The translations under genes and the position numbers were made by a program. A stretch of 64,000 nt of DNA, taken from Treponema sp. UBA4873. GTDB lineage: Bacteria; Spirochaetota; Spirochaetia; Treponematales; Treponemataceae. This document shows, one piece after another, positions 17,541-24,817 of this stretch (its first letter is position 1; each line of letters starts with the position of its first letter). The stretch lies in assembly GCA_002399405.1 (NCBI GenBank), contig DHDP01000013.1, forward strand, positions 1 to 64,000. The letters run 5' to 3'. The notes beneath the pieces were generated by a model that had not been told where the DNA came from, searched no databases, and was given only the letters and a program-made list of their open reading frames with translations.

Positions 17541-19269
17541 AAAGGCAAAAATATTTCTTGCAGTACTTTCAGCAGGCTGTGCAGCCGTATGTCTGTTTGT
17601 CTGCCTTCCTCCCGTACGCAGTTTCATTGTATCGCTCCTTGAACGGGCGCTCCACCGGGGACTAAACAGGAACTACTGGAGCCAGCAGATTTTTGCGTTT
17701 TCTGCCATAGTTCTGCTTTTCAATATCTGTATGATATTTTTTGTATTCACCCGGAAAGGACGCAGTTTTTATCTTGAGCTTTCATCTGATATCCGCGCAA
17801 AAAGCGGTATCTTCCGAGAAAATAAAAAATACATTCTCTTCCTTTTCATCCTTTTTTCGTTCGGTCTCATTTCAATATTCCGTGCGGATTTCTACAATGT
17901 GGCGAACGATGATCTGTTCAGGGAAATTACCGGGGAACGCGCATGGCGTAATTTTTACCGGTACGTTTCCGAATTCGGGTCCATTATCGTTCATATGTCG
18001 CCGAAACTCTTGGATATAGCTCCTCTGACACAGTTTATTGCAGTACTAATCATGGCGGCGTCTGCGTTTGTCCTTATATACAGCTGTACTGATTCAAAAG
18101 TTACTGTATTCAGCTGCATTGCCTCGATTCCTGTCTGCCTGTTTCCGTATTTTCTTTCCGATATTTCATACCGGTATGATTCACCGTACATGGCGCTGTC
18201 AGTTTTTTTCAGTGTCGTACCGTTTCTCTTTACCGGTAATCTTCTGACCTACGCGTTCATATCCGTTACGGGACTTTTTCTTATGTGCCTTTCATATCAG
18301 GCTTCGTCCGGCATTTATATTTTCTGCACGGTTATTTTCGCATTAAAATTCTGGACTGAAGGGAAAAAGACCGATAAACAAATACTGAAATTTACAGGTG
18401 TATCCGTTCTCTGTTATCTTGGGGCGCTCTTTTTATTTTCAAAACTTTTTATAGAAAAACCCGACCATGAAATTTATGTCGACACGGCCGTGTCGGTTTC
18501 TTCTTTCATTCCGAACTGCAAAACGTACCTGTCTCTTGTATGGAAAGATTTCGGGCACAGCGCGATAAAACTTTTTTCCGTGCTTATCCTTATCTGCTTT
18601 ACCGTCCTTGAAATCAAACACAGCAGAAAAAATAAATTACTCACAGCCGCCCTCATTATTACGGGAATTGCATTTTCGCTTATTTTCTCGTACGGATCGT
18701 ATCTTGCACTTAAAAAACCGCTCTGGCTGCCCCGTGCGTTCATAGGAATCGGGGTTTTTACAGGTCTTGTGTCCATTATGGTTTCCCGTTTTTTCAGTGA
18801 AAAGGACAGAAAACATATTTTTGCAAAAATAGTCGTATCGGCACTCTCCTACTCGGTTCTGGTTTTTGCATTTGCGTTCGGCAATGCTCAGGCTGCGCAG
18901 AAAGAATACAGAAATTTCCGCACGACTATGCTTATTTCAGAACTTTCACGTCTTGTTCCTGCTTCCGGTAAAACAGTTGAAATCCATTTTACAAACGCGG
19001 TGGGGACTGCAGCTGCAGCGCTGCAGCTGATACGTGCCTACCCGCTTGCTGCAAAGTGCATAAACGGAGATCTCGGACCGGGACAGTCAGGAGAACTTGT
19101 TCTCAGCCAGCATAATTTCGGAACGATCGACTATTCAAAAACTGCGCCCCTGCCGGATAAAGAACTTCCGGTTTTATCAGACACATTGTATGAAACTATC
19201 AGGGGAACAAATTCTGTTTTTGTTGTTACGTTCAGGGAACCGGACTGCAGAATTGCCGGAGAACATTGA
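17533..19269 (+). CDS. GtrII-like integral membrane glucosyltransferase
   Basis: A 578-residue multi-spanning membrane protein with about 10-12 hydrophobic helices. Near the N-terminus an extracytoplasmic loop contains YNVANDDLFREITGERAW (D126, D127), the acidic pair and following R/W-rich segment that mark the GtrII-type glucosyltransferase family. These enzymes add a sugar from an undecaprenyl-phosphate carrier to a polysaccharide outside the membrane. The start at ATG 17533 is preferred because AGGAG lies about ten bases upstream; an earlier in-frame ATG at 17509 would lose this. It follows a GtrA gene, matching the GtrA-GtrB-Gtr arrangement; the GtrB partner could be the gene at 10075-11016 or 20514-21458. 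It converges with the next gene, with four bases between the stop codons. Confidence 0.7.
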   Translation: MNKKAKIFLAVLSAGCAAVCLFVCLPPVRSFIVSLLERALHRGLNRNYWSQQIFAFSAIVLLFNICMIFFVFTRKGRSFYLELSSDIRAKSGIFRENKKYILFLFILFSFGLISIFRADFYNVANDDLFREITGERAWRNFYRYVSEFGSIIVHMSPKLLDIAPLTQFIAVLIMAASAFVLIYSCTDSKVTVFSCIASIPVCLFPYFLSDISYRYDSPYMALSVFFSVVPFLFTGNLLTYAFISVTGLFLMCLSYQASSGIYIFCTVIFALKFWTEGKKTDKQILKFTGVSVLCYLGALFLFSKLFIEKPDHEIYVDTAVSVSSFIPNCKTYLSLVWKDFGHSAIKLFSVLILICFTVLEIKHSRKNKLLTAALIITGIAFSLIFSYGSYLALKKPLWLPRAFIGIGVFTGLVSIMVSRFFSEKDRKHIFAKIVVSALSYSVLVFAFAFGNAQAAQKEYRNFRTTMLISELSRLVPASGKTVEIHFTNAVGTAAAALQLIRAYPLAAKCINGDLGPGQSGELVLSQHNFGTIDYSKTAPLPDKELPVLSDTLYETIRGTNSVFVVTFREPDCRIAGEH

Positions 19270-19273
19270 ACGG

Positions 19274-20407
19274 TCATCGGTTTCTGTAGAAGTCGTGTAC
19301 TTTCTGGATAACCTGTTCAAGATCGGAACGTGTAAGTTTATAATACAGCGGCAGACGTACAAGCCTATCGCTTTCTTTCGTTGTATATACGTCAGCCCCT
19401 GAAAAACGACCGTATTTTTTGCCGGCAGGGGCTGAATGCAGCGGAATATAATGGAACACCGCTGTAATGCCGTTTTCTTTCAGATATGAAATAAGTTCCG
19501 TACGTTCTGTAATATCCTTTGTTTTTATGTAGAACATATGTGCGTTATGTTCACAATAGTCCGGAATATACGGTAGTTCTATTTTTCCGCTGTCTGCAAG
19601 GTCCCTTAATTCCCTGTTGTACATATTCCATGAAACCATCCGGTCTGCCGTAATCTGTTTTGAAACTTCAAGCTGGGCCCACAGGTACGCCGCGTTCATA
19701 TCGCTTGGCAGATAGGACGAACCTTTTTCCACCCATGTGTATTTATCAATCTGTCCGCGAAGGAACTTACTTCTGTTCGTTCCCTTCTCCCTGATAATTT
19801 CTGCGTTTTCAATATAACCGGGGTCTTTCAGAATGATTGCGCCGCCTTCCCCCATAGAAAAATTCTTCGTCTCATGAAAAGAAAAACAGCCGAAATCACC
19901 TATAGAACCAAGCTGCTTTCCTTTGTATACAGCGGTTACAGCCTGAGCTGCATCCTCTATCACAAACAGATGATATTTTTCTGCTATGGCGCAGATTGCA
20001 TCCATTTCGCATCCGACACCAGCATAATGAACAGGGACAATTGCTTTTGTCTTCGGCGTTACGGCCGCTTCAATCAGTTTTTCGTCAATGTTCATTGTGT
20101 CCGGGCGTATATCCACAAACACCGCTTCAGCACCGCGCATCACGAACGCATCGGCAGTTGAACAGAACGTAAAGGACGGCATTATTACTTCGTCTCCGTT
20201 CTGAATGCCGGCCAGCAGCGCCGCCATTTCAGTTGCATGTGTGCATGATGTTGTAAGCATTGCCCGGGACGTACCGGTTTTCTTTTCTATCCATTCATTG
20301 CATTTTTTTGTAAATTCACCGTCTCCGCAGATTTTATGATTTTCTACAGCTTTCTTTATATATTCAAGTTCCCTGCCGGTATAGGGAGGTACATTAAAAG
20401 GAATCAT
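19274..20407 (-). CDS. wecE: DegT/DnrJ/EryC1-family sugar aminotransferase, WecE/RffA-like
   Basis: A 377-residue PLP enzyme. It begins IPFNVPPYTGRELEYIKKAV, followed by TTSCTHATEMAALL, IEDAAQAV (PLP-phosphate and ring contacts) and FSFHETKNFSMGEGGA, where the Lys is the probable Schiff-base residue. N-terminal pattern, length and the SCTHA segment fit dTDP-4-amino-4,6-dideoxygalactose transaminase (WecE/RffA), which makes dTDP-Fuc4N from dTDP-4-keto-6-deoxyglucose. No rmlA or rmlB is in the window, so the substrate must be made elsewhere or differs. A promoter (TTGCTG-17-TATACT) and AGGAG eight bases before the ATG support the start. It is a single-gene unit divergent from an ArnC-like transferase. 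Confidence 0.85.
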   Translation of the reverse strand: MIPFNVPPYTGRELEYIKKAVENHKICGDGEFTKKCNEWIEKKTGTSRAMLTTSCTHATEMAALLAGIQNGDEVIMPSFTFCSTADAFVMRGAEAVFVDIRPDTMNIDEKLIEAAVTPKTKAIVPVHYAGVGCEMDAICAIAEKYHLFVIEDAAQAVTAVYKGKQLGSIGDFGCFSFHETKNFSMGEGGAIILKDPGYIENAEIIREKGTNRSKFLRGQIDKYTWVEKGSSYLPSDMNAAYLWAQLEVSKQITADRMVSWNMYNRELRDLADSGKIELPYIPDYCEHNAHMFYIKTKDITERTELISYLKENGITAVFHYIPLHSAPAGKKYGRFSGADVYTTKESDRLVRLPLYYKLTRSDLEQVIQKVHDFYRNR

Positions 20408-20428
20408 GGAATCTCCTGATTTTTTTTC

Positions 20429-20457
20429 AGTATAAAGACATTCATAAAAAACAGCAA
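20429..20457 (-). promoter_or_regulatory. Promoter of the WecE-like gene
   Basis: On the minus strand, -35 TTGCTG (20457-20452), a 17-base spacer and -10 TATACT (20434-20429). The ATG at 20407 follows after 21 bases that include AGGAG, so this gene has a conventional leader, unlike its divergent neighbour. A T8 run on the plus strand (20420-20427) lies in the leader. Confidence 0.6.
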
Positions 20458-20475
20458 TAACAAAAAAAATGCTGG

Positions 20476-20504
20476 TTGAAATTACTCAGTTTACGATGTA
20501 TAGT
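20476..20504 (+). promoter_or_regulatory. Promoter of the ArnC-like operon; -10 lies 9 nt before the ATG
   Basis: -35 TTGAAA (20476-20481), exactly 17 bases, then -10 TATAGT (20499-20504). The ATG at 20514 follows after nine bases with no Shine-Dalgarno. The promoter lies inside a longer open frame that could start at 20469, which argues for the downstream ATG as the real start. Confidence 0.65.
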
Positions 20505-20513
20505 AAAAAATCT

Positions 20514-21458
20514 ATGAAAGAAATCAGCGTCGTTATTCCTGTTTATAACAGCGAATCCTGTGTGCGGAAACTGACCGAACAACTTGCAGATGCACTGCGT
20601 AATTTTGATTATGAACAGATAATGGTCAATGACTGCAGCCGCGATAAAAGCTGGGAAAATATCTGCAGTGTTGTTAATGATAATTTTCCGGTAAAAGCTG
20701 TTAATCTGCGGAAAAATTCAGGTCAGGATAATGCCATCTTTGCAGGTCTTCTGCAGGCGGAAGGATCTTATATCGTTATAATGGACGACGACCTTCAACA
20801 TTCTCCATATGATATTCCGAAACTTTATGAAGCAGTAAAAAAAGGATATGATGTCTGCTATGCTGATTTTCCCCGTAAAAAACAAAAAGTATGGAAAAAT
20901 ATGGGAAGCTGGCTTAACGGTAAAACAGCAGAAATAATTATAAATAAACCATCTGGTATCTATCTTTCTCCATTTAAAATTATAAAATCGGATGTTGTTA
21001 AGTTAATGCTGGAAAGTGCAAATCTTTTCCCGTATATAGACGGTCTTATTTTTCAGGTTACCAAAAACATCATCCAGATTTCTGTTGAACACCATAAACG
21101 TGATTCAGGAACAAGTAATTATACGTTTCGTAAATCCGTTCAGGTATTCAACAAACTTTTATTCGGTTTTTCCATTCTTCCACTAAAAATATCTTCAATA
21201 CTTGGATTTTTCTCTTCGCTTATCGGATTTATTCTTGCAGTTTATTATCTTGTTGAACACTTTATAGAAAAAAGTACCGTTGAAGGATGGACTACAATTG
21301 TTCTGCTTATTCTCATCCTTGGCGGCCTGATACTGCTTTCACTCGGGGTTATCGGAGAATACATAGGGCGAATGTATCTGACTCTTAATAATAATCTCCG
21401 GTTTTCAGTTTCCGATATACGTATTTCCGAATCACTCAGGAGAAAAGAAAAAAAATGA
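20514..21458 (+). CDS. ArnC/GtrB-like undecaprenyl-phosphate glycosyltransferase (family 2)
   Basis: A 314-residue membrane-anchored transferase. It starts MKEISVVIPVYNSESCV, then VNDCSRDKSW, LRKNSGQDNAIFAGL and MDDDLQHSPYDIPKL with the metal-binding acidic residues, and ends with two transmembrane helices and GVIGEYIGRMYLTL. The NSGQDNAI and LQHSP segments place it closer to ArnC (undecaprenyl-phosphate 4-deoxy-4-formamido-arabinose transferase) than to DPM synthases. The product would be a lipid-linked, possibly amino, sugar at the cytoplasmic face. The ATG at 20514 is chosen because a good promoter lies just upstream; translation from 20469 would need transcription from before it. It overlaps the next gene by four bases. 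Confidence 0.82.
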   Translation: MKEISVVIPVYNSESCVRKLTEQLADALRNFDYEQIMVNDCSRDKSWENICSVVNDNFPVKAVNLRKNSGQDNAIFAGLLQAEGSYIVIMDDDLQHSPYDIPKLYEAVKKGYDVCYADFPRKKQKVWKNMGSWLNGKTAEIIINKPSGIYLSPFKIIKSDVVKLMLESANLFPYIDGLIFQVTKNIIQISVEHHKRDSGTSNYTFRKSVQVFNKLLFGFSILPLKISSILGFFSSLIGFILAVYYLVEHFIEKSTVEGWTTIVLLILILGGLILLSLGVIGEYIGRMYLTLNNNLRFSVSDIRISESLRRKEKK

Positions 21459-23311
21459 ATAATTTTTCTAAAAAAACAATGATCGTGCTGGATGTATGCA
21501 CGTGCATGCTGCTCTTCACGGGATGCTCGCTTATACTACTCTCCGGCAGGCTGATCCCTCTTATACAGTCGTTTCTTCAGACGGCAGTTTTTCACCGCAC
21601 GTTTTCTCTTGATAAATGGAAAGATACGATAGTAACACTTATCGGTTTTCCCGTTTTTATTGCATTGTTCTTTAATGCTGTTTTTTTTGTTAAATTCAGC
21701 AGGAAAAACAGAATATTTCTTTTGAGTGTTGTTCTTACCTGTATTTCGGTACTTATGATTTACTGTTTTCAAACCAGAAGTGCAGCTTATATGGATTCAG
21801 ATATGGCATCGGAAATACTTCTTGCAAAAGAATGTTTTCTGGAAAAAACATTCTGGCCGCGTTCCTGGTTTTATTCGACGGAAATACGCCTTCTTAATAC
21901 TCAGCTCGTCAGCACCCCTCTTTTTCTTTTTACAAACAACTGGTATGTAATAAAAACACTTACTGCCATTATTTCATGCGTCATTCTTTTCTTTTCTCAA
22001 TTTTTCTTACTCAACAGCCTTGCAATAAAAAAAACGTGGGTAAAATTTCTTGTATGCATTATGTGCATATGTCCCTGTTCTGTCGATATGTGGCTGTATG
22101 TAACCTTCGGGAATTATTATATACCGCATATTGTACTTTCGTTTATATATCTTACACTTTATTTTTATCTTATTACTCCTGAGTCTGTTTCAAAAAAAAT
22201 ATATACCGTTCTTCTTATTTTATTCTGGACCGCATCTTTTCTGAACGGGCTTGCTACTATCAGATACCTGCTTATTTTTGTATTTCCGCTTGCACTTACT
22301 GTCGTTTATAAAGGTGTCAAAGAACTGTACGAAAAAAACGGGAAATTTTCTTTCAGAACGTTCTTTATAAATGACAGGCGGATATTCTTCGCCGCCGGCG
22401 GACTTATTTCGGGATGTATCGGCTACGTTTTCAATTCAACACTTCTGGCAAAACTGTATTCTTTTACCCAGTGGAATTCAACCGCATACAATACCATCGG
22501 CGACATTTCGATCACCCGTCTTCACAGCGATATTTTCGGCATACTAGGATATAAAAACAATATTTCTGCTATGACCCCTGCCGGAGTCATCAATCTTCTC
22601 ATTTATGTCTTTCTAGTTTTTCTCTTAATCGGCTGCATCTCCTTTTACAAAAACAAAAAAAAACAAAACGAAAAGCAGCTTATTTATATTACGTTTTCGC
22701 TTGTAAGTTTTATTTTTACCGGTTTTTTATACATAAACATGGACTATATCGCCCGTTACTTCATAATGGAAATTGCTTTTATTCCGACCATTTTTGCGAT
22801 TATTATCGACAATGTTTCGTTTTACCGTATACATAAATATATTCTCGGTGTATCGGGAGCAATAGTCGTACTCGGCGGAAGCTTTACGACCATACAGACC
22901 GTTCTCTCAAATGACAGGAACACAAACAGATACGCAGTCCTTTCTTTTCTTGAAAAAAATAATTTTAATTTCGGTTTTGCGACGTTCTGGAACGCGAACG
23001 TCCTTACTTTTATAAGCAACGGAAAAATAGAAATTGCCAATATCGGGAAAGATAAAATCGATGATACGGAGGCGATCGCCCTTAAAAATTATTACAGCTA
23101 TGAAAAGTGGCTCACTCCGGCAAGATATTACACCGATTCATACAGGCAGGATGAAAAATGTTTTCTGCTCGTAGACACATCTGAATACGGTACATCGTCC
23201 TCAAACAAAGTGTTCTCCGGCGGCAGAATGGTCTACGAGGATGCGTATTACAAAGTATTCGAATATTCCAATCCCCGCGCATTAAAAAACAGTTTTCAGG
23301 ATAAAGAATAA
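21455..23311 (+). CDS. Large membrane protein with GT-C glycosyltransferase features
   Basis: A 618-residue protein with about 11-12 transmembrane helices, then a soluble C-terminal tail of about 120 residues (from about 500). Between the third and fourth helix lies AAYMDSDMASEILLAK (D114, D116), an acidic D-x-D motif in the first large extracytoplasmic loop, which is typical of GT-C enzymes such as ArnT-like and PMT-like transferases that take sugars from polyprenyl phosphate. It follows the ArnC-like gene with a four-base overlap and precedes a GtrA-containing fusion, so a make-flip-transfer cassette is likely. I do not recognise a specific family, and the tail has no motif I can name. Confidence 0.6.
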   Translation: MNNFSKKTMIVLDVCTCMLLFTGCSLILLSGRLIPLIQSFLQTAVFHRTFSLDKWKDTIVTLIGFPVFIALFFNAVFFVKFSRKNRIFLLSVVLTCISVLMIYCFQTRSAAYMDSDMASEILLAKECFLEKTFWPRSWFYSTEIRLLNTQLVSTPLFLFTNNWYVIKTLTAIISCVILFFSQFFLLNSLAIKKTWVKFLVCIMCICPCSVDMWLYVTFGNYYIPHIVLSFIYLTLYFYLITPESVSKKIYTVLLILFWTASFLNGLATIRYLLIFVFPLALTVVYKGVKELYEKNGKFSFRTFFINDRRIFFAAGGLISGCIGYVFNSTLLAKLYSFTQWNSTAYNTIGDISITRLHSDIFGILGYKNNISAMTPAGVINLLIYVFLVFLLIGCISFYKNKKKQNEKQLIYITFSLVSFIFTGFLYINMDYIARYFIMEIAFIPTIFAIIIDNVSFYRIHKYILGVSGAIVVLGGSFTTIQTVLSNDRNTNRYAVLSFLEKNNFNFGFATFWNANVLTFISNGKIEIANIGKDKIDDTEAIALKNYYSYEKWLTPARYYTDSYRQDEKCFLLVDTSEYGTSSSNKVFSGGRMVYEDAYYKVFEYSNPRALKNSFQDKE

Positions 23312-23314
23312 GAT

Positions 23315-24793
23315 ATGAATAAAAGAGAAAAAACAAAAAAAACAATTATTGAATTTATTAAATTCAATATAGTCGGCCTCATTAACACGGCATTCACCTA
23401 CGGTGTCTATTCTCTAACCGTATTCCTAAGCAGCAATTATACGTTTGCGGTTTGCATGGATTACAGCATAGGTATATGCTCAAGTTTTTTCCTTAATAAA
23501 TACCTGACATTCAAAAACAAGGACAAAATCACTGCAGGAATGTTTCTGAAAATGATTTTATCATATGTTCCTTCATTTATTTTAAATCTTATTTCTCTGC
23601 ACATCCTCATAGGGCAGTTAAACTGGAATAAATATCTTGCACAGCTGCTGACGGCAGCATGTATCGCATACATTTCTTTCATTCTCCAGAAACTTTTTGT
23701 GTTCAGACATACTCAGCAAAAAAAGAATATCATCATAAACGGAGATTTTCTGAGCCGCAATCCGCGGACAGGCGTTGAACGGTTTGCAGTTGAAACGTGC
23801 GTTCAACTCGATATGCTCGTCAAGCAGGGACAGCTGGTGATATTTGCTCCGTCGAATTCATACGATGTCCCGCACCTTGCAAATATTAAAATAGTATATT
23901 CACCCAAACAGGCTTCTTTCTATCCCGTCTGGGAACACGTCCGTTTCCTCTCGTATGTCCGGAAACATCACGGCATGCCGCTCGATTTTTCAAACATGAC
24001 ACCCGTTTTTCGTCCGGGAATTGCGTTCATCCACGATATTTATTCGGTTATTCACCCGGACGATTTTACAACCTTCAGGGATAAGCTTATCAGGTTTTAC
24101 ACGCACTGTATGTACAGATATACTGTCCGCCATGCAAAGATTCTCATTACGGTGTCTGACTTCAGCAGGCAGCAGATTGCACAAACATATAACGTCAACC
24201 CCGAGTCTATTCATGTTATTTACAACGGATGGGATCATTTTGAATCTATAAAAACGGACAACAGTATTTTTATCTCCCTGCCGCAGATTCAGAAAGGAAA
24301 TTATTACTTTACGCTCGGCAGTCTGTCAAAAAGAAAAAATCTGAAATGGATTGCAGAGCATGCAGCGAAACATCCGCAGGAGACATTTGTTATTTCGGGA
24401 AAAGCCATATCGGGTCTGCTTCCGGACGAGCTTGCCGTCCTCAGAACGCTGCCGAATGTCGTTCTTCCGGGGTATCTTTCGGACGGACAGATAAAAACGC
24501 TCTATGAAAACTGCAGAGCTTTCGTATTTCCCTCATATTATGAAGGATTCGGTATTCCCCCGCTGGAAGCTCTTTCGTGCGGAGCGCAGATTATTATTTC
24601 AAATTCAGCCTGTCTGCCGGAAATATACGGAGATTGCGCGCATTATATTGATCCCGACAATGCTGATGCAGATCTTGATGAACTTCTCAAAGAACCGGTA
24701 CGCGCTCCGGACGGACTGCTGCAGAAATATACGTATAAAAATGCGGCACGGCAGTTATTTGGTTTATTTTCATCAATTATTGATATTAAATAA
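23315..24793 (+). CDS. GtrA-like membrane domain fused to a GT-B (family 4) glycosyltransferase
   Basis: A 492-residue fusion. Residues 1-132 form a complete GtrA-like domain with four helices: EFIKFNIVGLINTAFTYGVY, SSFFLNKYLTFKNK and a last helix ending in LQKLFVF, followed by the basic RHTQQKK. From about residue 138 a family-4 glycosyltransferase begins (NIIINGDFLSRNPRTGVERF). It carries TLGSLSKRKNLKW and the E-x7-E motif in YEGFGIPPLEALSCGAQII. No stop or frameshift separates the two parts. The gene begins four bases after the GT-C-like gene. A flippase-like domain joined to a cytoplasmic transferase is unusual; an assembly error would be an alternative, but the reading frame is smooth across the junction. 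Confidence 0.78.
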   Translation: MNKREKTKKTIIEFIKFNIVGLINTAFTYGVYSLTVFLSSNYTFAVCMDYSIGICSSFFLNKYLTFKNKDKITAGMFLKMILSYVPSFILNLISLHILIGQLNWNKYLAQLLTAACIAYISFILQKLFVFRHTQQKKNIIINGDFLSRNPRTGVERFAVETCVQLDMLVKQGQLVIFAPSNSYDVPHLANIKIVYSPKQASFYPVWEHVRFLSYVRKHHGMPLDFSNMTPVFRPGIAFIHDIYSVIHPDDFTTFRDKLIRFYTHCMYRYTVRHAKILITVSDFSRQQIAQTYNVNPESIHVIYNGWDHFESIKTDNSIFISLPQIQKGNYYFTLGSLSKRKNLKWIAEHAAKHPQETFVISGKAISGLLPDELAVLRTLPNVVLPGYLSDGQIKTLYENCRAFVFPSYYEGFGIPPLEALSCGAQIIISNSACLPEIYGDCAHYIDPDNADADLDELLKEPVRAPDGLLQKYTYKNAARQLFGLFSSIIDIK

Positions 24794-24808
24794 GGGAAAA
24801 GTTATACT
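24780..24808 (+). promoter_or_regulatory. Promoter of the second YidC-fusion gene; -10 lies 9 nt before the ATG
   Basis: -35 TTGATA (24780-24785), a 17-base spacer and -10 TATACT (24803-24808), then nine bases and the ATG at 24818. The -35 box overlaps the last codons of the preceding gene. AAGGG (24792-24796) is too far upstream of the ATG to act as a ribosome-binding site and lies before the predicted transcription start. Confidence 0.6.
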
Positions 24809-24817
24809 ACCTTCATT

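Noticed and set aside
8835..20514. Invertible-segment (site-specific inversion) explanation for the alternating gene orientation
   Set aside because: I searched the module borders by eye for inverted repeats or a recombinase gene and found none in the window.
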